From positions 1 through 64,000 of the forward strand of contig JAJPHC010000041.1 in the NCBI GenBank assembly GCA_021325515.1: a stretch of DNA of 64,000 nucleotides. The letters run 5' to 3'. Numbering within the stretch: position 1 is the stretch's first letter; each line of letters opens with the position of its first letter. Of this stretch, positions 55,232 to 63,592 are shown one piece after another. The notes beneath the pieces were generated by a model. That model had not been told where the DNA came from. It saw nothing but the letters and a program-made list of their open reading frames with translations, and did no database searches. The stretch comes from Acidobacteriota bacterium (GTDB taxonomy: Bacteria > Acidobacteriota > Thermoanaerobaculia > Gp7-AA8). The translations under genes were made by a program, and so were the position numbers.

Positions 55232-56722
55232 CTATTCAGCCTCGAGCTGCTTGATCCTCTCCTTGACGACCATCTCCGCCATGTCGGGGATCACTTCCCA
55301 CGCGATGTTGCGGACGACCTGCTCCGACATCAGCTGCACGACGCGGCGTGCGATGCGATCGACCTGTTCGTCGGTCAGCTCGAACGACCCGCCGCCGGTC
55401 GATGCCGCCATCGGCACTTCCGGCTCAGGCTCGGGCATGCTCCACGACGGTTCCGGTGCCGTCATCATCGGTTCCGGTTCAGGCTCAGGCGCGGATGGCT
55501 CGGGCTCGGGCTCCGGTTCGGGCTCGGGCTCGGGCTCGCGCGCGGCGAACGGAGAGTCGTACGACGGAATCTCGGAGACGGCCGTCTGCTGATCCCACGG
55601 TGCGGGCTCGGGCGCAGGCGGCGGCGCGGGGGCCGCAGGCGGTTCATCCCACGGCGACGACTCCGCCGCAGGCGCCGGCTCGCTCTCCATCTTCTGCATC
55701 TCGTCGAAGGACATGCGCGGGAAGGCGCGGGTCTCGCCGCCGAATGCGGGTTGTTCGTCCCACGGAGAGGGTTCAGCCGCGGGCTCTTCAGGAGGTGCGG
55801 CAGGAGGTGCCGGCTGCTCCATCTGTTTCTGCAGTTCGTCGAAGGACATGCGCGGGAAGGCGCGCGTCTCGCCGCCGAACGCCGGCTGTTCATCCCACGG
55901 TGATGCCTCAGGTGCAGCGGCTGGTGGGGCTGGTGCAGCGGGTGGTTGGGATGCCGGCTGCTCCATCTGCTTCTGGAGTTCGTCGAAGGACATGCGCGGG
56001 AAGGCGCGCGTCTCGCCGAACGAAGGCTGCTCGTCCCACGGAGAAGGCTCGGGAGCCGCAGGCGGTGCCGGCGGCGGCGCCATCTGCTGCAGCTCGTCGA
56101 AGGACATGCGCGGGAACGCGCGAGTCTCTCCGCTGAACTCCGCAGGAGGAGGGGCGAACGGCATCTCGGTGGTCGGTGGTGCCGAGGCAGGCGCCGCGTC
56201 GAAAATGTCGCCGCTGTGCGCGAACGGCTCGGGCGGAGCGAACGGCTCTTCGTGCGGCGGCTCCGCAGGAACGGGAGGATTCTCGTCCCACGGCGACTCA
56301 GTCGTGCTCATCGGAATGGGCGCGGCTGCCGGAGGGACGACGGCGGACGACTTGCTCGCGGCGATGAGCTCTTCCACTTTGTGGATGAGGCTCTGCGATT
56401 CGAACGGCTTGGTGACGACCGCATCGCAACCTGCCTTCTCGGCGCGGTCGGGATCGAATGGCTCGAATGTACCGGTGAGAAGAACGACCGGAAGGTTCCG
56501 CAACTCGGGGTGCGACTTGACGTACTCGCAGACCTCGTACCCGTTCTTTTCGGGCATGATGATGTCGGAGAGAATGATGTCGGGGCGCATCTCCGACAGT
56601 TTTTGAATTGCCTTGGCGCCGTTGTTGACTGCTACGACCTCGTAATCGCCGTCCGAAAATGTCAGTTCGACGACCTTTTGGATGGTGATGCTGTCATCCG
56701 CGAGGAGGATCTTTTTCGCCAT
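55232..56722 (-). CDS. response regulator with repeated FPRMSFDEL linker
   Basis: A 496-aa protein. Residues 1-122 are a receiver domain with acidic pair DD (9-10), phospho-acceptor Asp53 in LSDIIMP, Thr83 and Lys105 (TKPF). The long Pro/Glu-rich linker (125-440) has four copies of ETRAFPRMSFDEL (about 199, 237, 285, 330) alternating with SPWDEQP-like blocks, then an EP dipeptide run. The C-terminus (445-496: DEQVDRIARRVVQLM, AWEVIPDMAEMVVKERI) is a short helical domain found in response regulators of related deltaproteobacteria. It likely acts as a scaffold; a downstream DNA-binding domain is absent. Confidence 0.8.
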   Translation of the reverse strand: MAKKILLADDSITIQKVVELTFSDGDYEVVAVNNGAKAIQKLSEMRPDIILSDIIMPEKNGYEVCEYVKSHPELRNLPVVLLTGTFEPFDPDRAEKAGCDAVVTKPFESQSLIHKVEELIAASKSSAVVPPAAAPIPMSTTESPWDENPPVPAEPPHEEPFAPPEPFAHSGDIFDAAPASAPPTTEMPFAPPPAEFSGETRAFPRMSFDELQQMAPPPAPPAAPEPSPWDEQPSFGETRAFPRMSFDELQKQMEQPASQPPAAPAPPAAAPEASPWDEQPAFGGETRAFPRMSFDELQKQMEQPAPPAAPPEEPAAEPSPWDEQPAFGGETRAFPRMSFDEMQKMESEPAPAAESSPWDEPPAAPAPPPAPEPAPWDQQTAVSEIPSYDSPFAAREPEPEPEPEPEPEPSAPEPEPEPMMTAPEPSWSMPEPEPEVPMAASTGGGSFELTDEQVDRIARRVVQLMSEQVVRNIAWEVIPDMAEMVVKERIKQLEAE

Positions 56723-56788
56723 GGAATGTCTCTCCGTTCGTCGATGCAACGTAGCACGTTAGCCGAAACCCGACAAGAGATTACGACG

Positions 56789-57463
56789 ATGTCTGACCGG
56801 TTTCTGATCCTTGGGCACCGCGGCAGTCCGACGCAGTTTCGCGAGAACACCCTTCCTTCGTTTGAGGCGGCTTTGCGCGCCGGTGCGAATGGATTCGAAA
56901 CCGACCTCCGTTTGCTGTCGGACAACACGGCGATCCTCTATCACGATGACGAGATCGACGACCGCGACTGCGAGTCGTACACGATGGCATCGCTGGCCGA
57001 ACAGAAGATCGTCGTCAATCAACTGCGCGAGCTGGAACAGTTTGCCGGCCGCGCGCACATGTGTCTCGAGGTCAAGCGGAGCAAGTGGGAGGACGTGGTG
57101 CTGGAGCATGTGTCGAAGTGGCCGGACATCGTGATCGCGTCGTTCGACCACTCGCTCATCGCCGAGATCAACCGCAGAAAAACCGGCCTCGCCCTCGGCC
57201 TCACGATCTCCGGCTATCTCGTCGATCTCGCGAGCTATGCGCAGAAGCTCGGCGCAACGTGGGTGTATCCCAACTATCACTATGTCGACCGCGCGATGGT
57301 CGACGAGCTGCACGCTGCGAACATCCGCGTGGTTCCCTGGACCCCCAACCGCGAGCGCGACTGGGATCGTCTGCGCGAAGCCGGCTGCGACGGCATCATC
57401 ACCGACTTCCCCGCCGGCGCGGTAAGTTGGTTTTCGGGGGTCACACCTGGAAAATCAACTTAA
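56789..57463 (+). CDS. glycerophosphodiester phosphodiesterase
   Basis: A 224-aa GDPD: FLILGHRGSPTQFRENTLPS with the metal and catalytic His, then ETDLRLLSDNTAILYHDDEI and LEVKRSKW. It hydrolyses glycerophosphodiesters to glycerol-3-phosphate and an alcohol. The last 13 residues (VSWFSGVTPGKST) and the TAA stop are the 41-bp repeat at 57423-57463, so the natural C-terminus ends at about IITDFPAGA. It is divergent from the response regulator. Confidence 0.88.
   Translation: MSDRFLILGHRGSPTQFRENTLPSFEAALRAGANGFETDLRLLSDNTAILYHDDEIDDRDCESYTMASLAEQKIVVNQLRELEQFAGRAHMCLEVKRSKWEDVVLEHVSKWPDIVIASFDHSLIAEINRRKTGLALGLTISGYLVDLASYAQKLGATWVYPNYHYVDRAMVDELHAANIRVVPWTPNRERDWDRLREAGCDGIITDFPAGAVSWFSGVTPGKST
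57423..57463. repeat. 41-bp REP element at the end of the GDPD gene
   Basis: The third copy of the element found twice at 6128-6231, in the same orientation as copy 1. Its last three bases are the stop codon. The left edge is TAAGTTGG, the right edge CAACTTAA. Confidence 0.9.
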
Positions 57464-57586
57464 CGAGCGCGGCCGCCGTTGAAGCCGAAGAGCATTTCGC
57501 ATTCTGCTTTTCGCTTTTCGCTCCATGCTTGTTGAATTCAAGCCTCTCTCCCAACTACACTTTGCGTCCGGGAGGGGGAGCCGACC

Positions 57587-57781
57587 ATGAAGATTTGGGA
57601 GTACAAGATCATCAACGTCCGGTCGGAGAACTACTCGATGGACCCGCGCCGCGCCGAAGAACTGAATCGTCTCGGCGAAGATGGGTGGGAGCTGGTCAGC
57701 ATCACTTCGATCAACTTCAAGACCGGCGCGACGGATCACATCGGCATGGTCTTCAAGCGCGAGAAGCAGCCCTCCGCGTAA
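57587..57781 (+). CDS. DUF4177 protein
   Basis: A 64-aa protein of the DUF4177 type: start MKIWEYKIINV, middle AEELNRLGEDGWELVSI, end GMVFKREK. Small, soluble and of unknown function. GGGAGGGGGAG lies just upstream. It is 22 nt before gpmI on the same strand. Confidence 0.85.
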   Translation: MKIWEYKIINVRSENYSMDPRRAEELNRLGEDGWELVSITSINFKTGATDHIGMVFKREKQPSA

Positions 57782-57802
57782 TCTGATATTTTCCTGCGGC
57801 GC

Positions 57803-59335
57803 ATGAGCCGCCCATTCCTCATTCTCATCGTCATCGATGGCTTCGGCTGCCGCAAGGACAGCGAGTACAACGCCATCGCGAAGGCCGAGACGAAGCGCTT
57901 CGATGAGCTCTGGCGCACTTCGTCGTGGACGACGCTCGAAGCCTCAGGCCTCGCCGTCGGTCTGCCCGCCGGCCAGATGGGGAACTCCGAGGTCGGACAC
58001 TTGAACATCGGCGCGGGGCGCGTCGTCGATCAGGACATCGTCCGCATCTCGAAGGCTCTCGATCGCCATCAGGTGAAGCTCGATCAGGTGCGCGGAAAGA
58101 ACGTCCATCTCGCCGGGCTCCTCTCCGACGGCGGCGTGCACTCCCTTCAATCGCATCTGCATGGCCTCATCGATGCGGCGATCGAAGGGGGCGCGGAGAA
58201 CGTCTACGTGCACGCCATCCTCGATGGACGCGACACGCCTCCTAAATCCGCCGAGACGTACCTCGCACTTCTCCTCGAGTTCCTCAAAGAGAGACCGAAG
58301 GCGCATCTCGCGACGATCATCGGCCGCTACTTCACGATGGATCGCGACAAGCGGTGGGAGCGCGTGCAGCGCGGGTATGACCTGATGACGATGGGCGTCG
58401 GAACCGAGACGAAGGATCCGATGGAGACGGTGCGCCGCTTCTACGAGCAGAACGTGACCGATGAGTTCATGGAGCCGATCTCGGTCCTGACGCCGCAGGG
58501 CTCGCACGAAGGGCGCATCGAAGACGGCGACGCCGTCATCTTCTTCAACTTCCGCGCGGACCGGATGCGCCAGATCGTGACGGCGTTCAAAGACGCGGAC
58601 TTCAACGGCTTCGCCCGGGCGGTGACGCCGAAGGTGAGCATCCTCACGATGAATCAGTATCGCGAGGACTTCGGCCTGCCGGTGATCTTTCCGCCTGCGC
58701 AGGTCCGCAACAATCTCGGAGAGGTGCTCTCGAAGAACGGGCTCACGCAACTGCGCATCGCGGAGACGGAGAAGTACGCGCACGTCACGTTCTTCTTCAA
58801 CGGCGGCTCGGACACGCAGTTCGAAGGCGAGCAGCGGATTCTCGTCCCATCGCCGAAGGTCGCGACGTACGACATGAAGCCGGAGATGTCGCTCTTCGAA
58901 GTCGTGGACAAGGTCCTTCCGGTGATCGAAAAGAAGCAGGTCGACGTCGTGATCATGAACATCGCAAACCCCGACATGGTCGGGCACACCGGTGTGATGA
59001 ACGCTGCGGTGGAAGCGGTGAAAGACACCGACGCCGCGATCGACCGCATCCTCTCCGCGGTCGAGAAGGTGGACGGCGTCGCGCTGATCACCGCCGATCA
59101 CGGCAACTGCGAGCTGATGTTCAACACGGCGACGAATCAGCCGCACACGGCGCACACGACGAATCCCGTCCCGCTGATTCTCTTCGATCCGAAGAAGCGC
59201 TACGGTGCCTTGCGCGGCGGCGGCTCACTGGAGAACGTCGCGCCGACGATCCTCAACATACTCGGGCTCGAGCAGCCGGCGGAGATGACCGCCGAGTCGC
59301 TGCTGGTGCCGGATCCGGTCACGGTCACCACGTGA
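57803..59335 (+). CDS. gpmI: 2,3-bisphosphoglycerate-independent phosphoglycerate mutase
   Basis: A 510-aa Mn-dependent enzyme of lower glycolysis. LIVIDGFGC supplies the first metal Asp, GQMGNSEVGHLNIGAGR the catalytic Ser, and ADHGNCELM with PHTAHTTNPVP the last ligands. It converts 3- to 2-phosphoglycerate, complementing gap and pgk. Its stop overlaps the next gene (GTGA). Confidence 0.97.
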   Translation: MSRPFLILIVIDGFGCRKDSEYNAIAKAETKRFDELWRTSSWTTLEASGLAVGLPAGQMGNSEVGHLNIGAGRVVDQDIVRISKALDRHQVKLDQVRGKNVHLAGLLSDGGVHSLQSHLHGLIDAAIEGGAENVYVHAILDGRDTPPKSAETYLALLLEFLKERPKAHLATIIGRYFTMDRDKRWERVQRGYDLMTMGVGTETKDPMETVRRFYEQNVTDEFMEPISVLTPQGSHEGRIEDGDAVIFFNFRADRMRQIVTAFKDADFNGFARAVTPKVSILTMNQYREDFGLPVIFPPAQVRNNLGEVLSKNGLTQLRIAETEKYAHVTFFFNGGSDTQFEGEQRILVPSPKVATYDMKPEMSLFEVVDKVLPVIEKKQVDVVIMNIANPDMVGHTGVMNAAVEAVKDTDAAIDRILSAVEKVDGVALITADHGNCELMFNTATNQPHTAHTTNPVPLILFDPKKRYGALRGGGSLENVAPTILNILGLEQPAEMTAESLLVPDPVTVTT

Positions 59336-59931
59336 TCGAGCAACTCGTCCTCATCCGCCACGGCGAGACGGTTCACAACGCCGCCGGGATCGCGCAGGGA
59401 TGGAACGACAGCGCGTTGTCGGAGCGCGGCGAGGCGCAGGTGCGCGCGCTGGCCAAACGGCTCCGCGCGCTGAATGCGGATGCGCTCTACAGCTCCCCGC
59501 TCGGCCGCGCGATGTCGACCGCGAGGATCATCGCCGGCGAAGTCGGAATGGAGATTCGGACGCTCGACGGGCTGCGTGAGATGAACTACGGCGAATGGGA
59601 AGGGAAGTCGTATCTCGAACTGCGCAGACATGAGATCTACGAGCGCTGGGTCGCCGATCCCGATTGCGCATGTCCGGGCGGCGAGTCGCACACCGATCTG
59701 CACCGGCGGATCGAGAGCACGCTCTCGCTGATCGACGCGAAGCGCCCGCTCGTAGTGGCGCACGGTACGGCGATCCGCGTCGGTGCGACCGTGCTGATGG
59801 AATTGCCGGTCATGGCCTCGCGCCACTTCGCGCAGGACAACGCGGCGCTGAATATCTTCGAGCGCCGCGGTGCGCGGATGGTCTTGAAACTGTGGAACGA
59901 CACGACGCATGTGATAAACGATGAACGATGA
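59332..59931 (+). CDS. histidine phosphatase family protein
   Basis: A 199-aa phosphatase: VLIRHGETVHN has the RHG motif with the catalytic His, LYSSPLGRAMSTA and VAHGTAIRV provide the second Arg and His. Members act on sugar phosphates, cobalamin precursors (CobC) or others; the gpmI overlap suggests a 3-carbon or sugar phosphate. The GTG start overlaps the gpmI stop. The last residues (NDER) and the TGA are part of the heptamer array that follows. Confidence 0.88.
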   Translation: MIEQLVLIRHGETVHNAAGIAQGWNDSALSERGEAQVRALAKRLRALNADALYSSPLGRAMSTARIIAGEVGMEIRTLDGLREMNYGEWEGKSYLELRRHEIYERWVADPDCACPGGESHTDLHRRIESTLSLIDAKRPLVVAHGTAIRVGATVLMELPVMASRHFAQDNAALNIFERRGARMVLKLWNDTTHVINDER

Positions 59932-59988
59932 ACGATGAACGGAGATGAAGCCCCAAGTTCATCGTTCATCGTTCATCGTTCATCGTTA
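59915..59988. repeat. inverted heptamer array (CGATGAA) between phosphatase and argS
   Basis: Forward arm with four GAACGAT/CGATGAA units (59915-59941), a 15-nt spacer (GAGATGAAGCCCCAA), then the reverse units GTTCATC (59957-59988). A strong hairpin in RNA. The stop of the phosphatase is inside the left arm. Same family as at 42804-43070. Confidence 0.92.
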
Positions 59989-60002
59989 GTTCGGAGCTAC
60001 CT

Positions 60003-61943
60003 TTGATTCTCGAGCAAATCACTGACCATCTCACCGAGACCCTGAAGAACCGTGTGCTTGCACTTTTTGGGCATCCGGTCGAACGCGTGATTCTGCAGAC
60101 GCCGCCGAAACTGAACATGGGCGATCTGGCTACGCCGCTTGCGCTGGAGCTGGCGAAAGTGCTGAAGCGAAAGCCGCGCGAGATCGCGGAGTCGCTGGCA
60201 AACGGCCTCGAGCTGCCGATGTTCGTGGCGTCGGTTTCCGTGGAAGGCGCCGGCTATCTGAACTTCCGTTTCGATCGCGGCGGCTTCACCGCGGCCCACA
60301 TGCGGACCGTGATGCAGCCGCAGGCGGCCGCCGGTCAGCGTGTGATCGTCGAGCATACGAACATCAATCCGAACAAGGCCGCGCACATCGGACATCTGCG
60401 CAATGCCGTCCTCGGCGACACCTACGTCAGGTGCATGAAATGGTTAGGCTATCGCGTCGAAACGCAGAACTACATCGATGACACCGGCGTGCAGGTAGCG
60501 GATGTCGTCGTCGCGTTCCAGCACCTGGATGAGAAGTCTATCGACGAAGTGCGTGCGCTCACGCAGCAGCCGAAGTTCGACTACTACTGCTGGGACGTCT
60601 ACTCGCGGATGGCGTCGTACTACAACGAGCATCCGGACTCGAAGGAGTGGCGCCGCGAGACGCTTCATCGGATGGAAAGCGGCGAGGGGGAGACCGCGGA
60701 GCTCGCCGCGATCATCGCCCGCGCCATCGTCCGGCGCCACATCGAGACCATGCTCCGCCTCGGCATCACCTACGACCTGCTGCCGAAAGAGAGCGACATC
60801 ATCGCGCTGCACTTCTGGGATCGCGCCTTCGAGCTGCTCAAGCAGTCGGGCGCGGTCATCTACGAGCACGAGGGAAAGCACAAAGGCTGCTGGGTGATGA
60901 AGCTCGAGGGGAGCGAGGAGTTCGCCGGGATGGACGAGCCGGACAAGATCCTCGTCCGCTCCAACGGCACGGTCACCTACACAGGGAAAGACATCGCGTA
61001 TCAGCTCTGGAAGTTCGGACTGCTCGACCGCACGTTCGGCTATCGCAAGTTTCCCGCGCCGTACACGCTGTGGGAGACGACGCATGACGATCCTTCGCAG
61101 TCGGGAGCGCCGAAATTCGGCGGTGCGGAAATCGTCGTCAACGTCATCGATGTGCGGCAGGCGTATCTGCAGAAGGTCGTCAAGCAGGGCCTGCATCAGC
61201 TCGGGCACAGGAAGGAAGCGGAGAATTCGATTCACTTCTCCTACGAGATGGTCGCGCTGACACCGGAGACCGCATCGGCGCTCGGCATGGAAATCACCGA
61301 GGAGGATGCGGCGAAGGCGTACGTCGAGATGTCGGGGCGCAAAGGCCTCGGCGTCAAAGCGGACGATCTGATGGATGCGCTCGAGAAGAAAGCGATCGAG
61401 CGCGTCGTCGAAGGAGGCCGCGGTGCCGAGGATGCGGAAGAAATCGGAAGGCAGATCGCGATCGGTGCGCTGCGCTACTTCATGCTCAAGTACGGCCGCA
61501 ACAAGGTCATCGCCTTCGACTTCAACGAAGCGCTCGCATTCGAAGGAGACTCAGGTCCCTATCTCGTGAACTCGACCGTGCGCGCGAAGAGCATCTTCCG
61601 CAAGATGGCGGAAGAGGGCATCGACGCGATGATCAGCGACGACGCGGTCGACCGCCTGACGCTGAGTGAAGGGATCAACGACGACATGTGGGAGCTCGTG
61701 CGGATGAGTGCCGGCCTGCCGGCGTCGATCCGCCGCGCAGTCGACGGGCTCGAGCTCTCGATCATCACCCACGATCTCCTCGAGCTCGCGCAGAAGTTCA
61801 ACAGCTTCTACCACAAGTACCCGATCAAGAATGAGAAGGACGACGCCGAACGCCAGCGCCGCGCAGTCTGCGCGGAAGTGTTCCGGCGCACGATGGTTGC
61901 AGGCCTGGAATTGCTGGGGATTGCGGTGCCCGAGCGGATGTGA
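60003..61943 (+). CDS. argS: arginyl-tRNA synthetase
   Basis: A 646-aa class I synthetase. AAHIGHLRN is the HIGH motif; VEHTNINPNKAAHIG and NYIDDTGVQVAD are typical of ArgRS, which lacks a canonical KMSKS. The N-terminal Add-1 domain (1-105) is present and the C-terminal anticodon domain has YHKYPI. The TTG start follows TCGGAG. It lies 15 nt after the heptamer array and is followed without a gap by a nonamer array. Confidence 0.95.
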   Translation: MILEQITDHLTETLKNRVLALFGHPVERVILQTPPKLNMGDLATPLALELAKVLKRKPREIAESLANGLELPMFVASVSVEGAGYLNFRFDRGGFTAAHMRTVMQPQAAAGQRVIVEHTNINPNKAAHIGHLRNAVLGDTYVRCMKWLGYRVETQNYIDDTGVQVADVVVAFQHLDEKSIDEVRALTQQPKFDYYCWDVYSRMASYYNEHPDSKEWRRETLHRMESGEGETAELAAIIARAIVRRHIETMLRLGITYDLLPKESDIIALHFWDRAFELLKQSGAVIYEHEGKHKGCWVMKLEGSEEFAGMDEPDKILVRSNGTVTYTGKDIAYQLWKFGLLDRTFGYRKFPAPYTLWETTHDDPSQSGAPKFGGAEIVVNVIDVRQAYLQKVVKQGLHQLGHRKEAENSIHFSYEMVALTPETASALGMEITEEDAAKAYVEMSGRKGLGVKADDLMDALEKKAIERVVEGGRGAEDAEEIGRQIAIGALRYFMLKYGRNKVIAFDFNEALAFEGDSGPYLVNSTVRAKSIFRKMAEEGIDAMISDDAVDRLTLSEGINDDMWELVRMSAGLPASIRRAVDGLELSIITHDLLELAQKFNSFYHKYPIKNEKDDAERQRRAVCAEVFRRTMVAGLELLGIAVPERM

Positions 61944-61944
61944 T

Positions 61945-62064
61945 GATGGATGGGACTATGGGACCTATAGGACCTATGGGACCAATAGGCGGAAGACCAA
62001 TTGGGTTCCACCTATAGGTCCCATAGGTCCCATCCGTCCCATTGTCCCATCCTCCCATCATCAT
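61945..62064. repeat. inverted 9-mer array (GGGACCTAT)
   Basis: A left arm from 61945 to about 61989 built of GGGACCTAT/AGGACCTAT units, a spacer (GCGGAAGACCAATTGGGTTC) and a right arm from 62010 to 62062 that is its reverse complement in 9-bp units. The RNA could fold into a hairpin of roughly 45 bp. It starts one base after the argS stop. Confidence 0.9.
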
Positions 62065-62120
62065 TCATGAGCTCGCCTCCCGCCGGCGCCTTGCTCTACC
62101 ATTGCCGCAAGGTTCGTCCA

Positions 62121-62282
62121 ATGGCCCCCATCGATTACGCTCTTCGTGCCCTTTTTCTGTTCGCTGGTGTTCTGTCCGCGATTGTCCTGACGGTGAAAGG
62201 GCAGGGGCAGGCTCTTGCGCCTCTTGCGATTGGCGCGACGCTCGGAGTGTTCGCGATGCGCGTCGGAACGTCCGAAGAATGA
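62121..62282 (+). CDS. small two-helix membrane protein
   Basis: A 53-aa hydrophobic protein (MAPIDYALRALFLFAG...). Two membrane segments (7-25 and 30-47). Longer readings from 62067 or 62001 would draw N-termini from the repeat zone, so ATG 62121 is preferred, though a ribosome site is not clear. No family recognised. It may be a tiny inner-membrane accessory protein. Confidence 0.5.
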   Translation: MAPIDYALRALFLFAGVLSAIVLTVKGQGQALAPLAIGATLGVFAMRVGTSEE

Positions 62283-62306
62283 GCGTGTGCGGCAGGCGCC
62301 GCTGAT

Positions 62307-62531
62307 TTACGACGCCTGCTGCTGAGAGTCGACTCGGTGTACGTTTTCCGCCTGCAGGCCCTTGGGACCCTGCTTCACGTCGAACTCGACACGCTCGCCT
62401 TCGTTCAGCGTCCGATAGCCTGACGCCTGGATGGCGGTGTGGTGCACGAAGACATCCTCACCGGTGTCGCGTTTGATGAATCCGTAACCCTTATCGTTGT
62501 TGAACCACTTGACCACGCCAATCTCCGGCAT
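62307..62531 (-). CDS. cold-shock domain protein
   Basis: A 74-aa single cold-shock domain with both RNA-binding motifs: KGYGFIKR (RNP1) and DVFVHH (RNP2). It starts [13 protein letters not shown], as CspA-type RNA chaperones do. GGGGAGG lies 7 nt before the ATG. The gap to the GNAT gene end (114 nt) may hold its leader; I see no typical cold-box. Confidence 0.95.
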   Translation of the reverse strand: MPEIGVVKWFNNDKGYGFIKRDTGEDVFVHHTAIQASGYRTLNEGERVEFDVKQGPKGLQAENVHRVDSQQQAS

Positions 62532-62645
62532 TTCCTAACCTCCCCGTTGGACGACGGTCGCAGGCGAAGAGGCATTGGACCGCCGTCGCGAGCTCTCGGA
62601 ATCGTTCCGGGCAAACTGAATTACTGCAATGTTCGGGCCGCCGCC

Positions 62646-63509
62646 TCACCAAATCAAGGCTCGATTTACGCCGATCCGCTGGAATCCGAGTGATTCATAG
62701 AGCCGGATCGCCGGATTGTTGAAGTCGTTTACGAACAGAGTCACGGTCTTTCCCTTGCGGAAGAGATGGCCGCACACCTCGCGCAGCGTGCCGCGCATGA
62801 GGCCGCGGCGCCGGTAGCGGGGATGCGTCCAGACGCCCATCAACTGCACGGCCTCATCGGTCACCGCGGAAAATTCGCACTTCGTGGCGATGATCCCGTC
62901 CATGACCCGGATGACCGACCGCTTGCGATCGATCAGCTCGCGGATTCGTTCGCGATACCCGTGAGCATCTCGCTCGAGCGGATCGATTCCCACCTCCTCG
63001 CGGTGCATCGCCGCACACGCCGGAACGAGCGCATCGAGATCGTGCATGGACGCCAGCCGCGAATCATGAAGATCGGGAAAATCGAACCGCTTTCGAATCG
63101 CATAGACCGGCTGCGTCATGCGCACGACGGTCGGCGGATCGATACGGCTCTGCAGATGGCGCCACAGCTCCTCGACCAGTGTCGCCGGCGAGATGATCGC
63201 GCGCACCGGAATCATGCGCGTGATGATGCGATCGGCGACGAGTGCCACCGCCGATTCCGTGATCTCGCGCGGCGTCGCAGGCGCAGTACCGATCACGATG
63301 TTCGTGGCCAGCGACGCGATCAGCACGATCTCGCGATTGTGCCGGACCTCGACCATCTGGCTCGCGGCTAGCGCACGCTCTTCGATGAGGCGTGCGATGA
63401 GGTAGACGTTGATCAGCGGATCGCGCCTCAGAAACTCCAGCGCCGCCTCGATTCCCTCCTCGGAGAGGGTGCGAACCGACCAACGTCCTTCAGCCGGTAG
63501 CGTGACCAT
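62646..63509 (-). CDS. GNAT-family acetyltransferase
   Basis: A 287-aa protein with a large N-terminal domain (about 1-150, DPLINVYLIARLIEE) and a C-terminal GNAT domain. MGVWTHPRYRRRGLMRGTL is the acetyl-CoA loop and LYESLGFQRIG the closing motif. It resembles the DUF4081-containing GNATs. ATG 63509 is preferred to the longer reading from 63662, which includes a repeat palindrome. The substrate is unknown. Confidence 0.82.
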   Translation of the reverse strand: MVTLPAEGRWSVRTLSEEGIEAALEFLRRDPLINVYLIARLIEERALAASQMVEVRHNREIVLIASLATNIVIGTAPATPREITESAVALVADRIITRMIPVRAIISPATLVEELWRHLQSRIDPPTVVRMTQPVYAIRKRFDFPDLHDSRLASMHDLDALVPACAAMHREEVGIDPLERDAHGYRERIRELIDRKRSVIRVMDGIIATKCEFSAVTDEAVQLMGVWTHPRYRRRGLMRGTLREVCGHLFRKGKTVTLFVNDFNNPAIRLYESLGFQRIGVNRALIW

Positions 63510-63545
63510 GATGCTGCCGCCAGATAACCGGGCATGACGATGACC

Positions 63546-63567
63546 GCCGGGCGAAACGCCCGCCGGC
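63546..63567. repeat. GGGCGAAACGCCC palindrome
   Basis: GCCGGGCG-AAA-CGCCCGCCGGC in the 83-nt gap between the cardiolipin-synthase-like gene and the GNAT gene, related to the GGGCGAGACGCCC core in the gap leader. No T tract follows on either strand. Confidence 0.5.
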
Positions 63568-63592
63568 TGCGGACATGCTATCCGCGCTCCAC

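Noticed and set aside
62532-62645. Cold-shock-type leader of the csp gene
   Set aside because: No cold-box or known fold is recognisable; promoter matches are poor.
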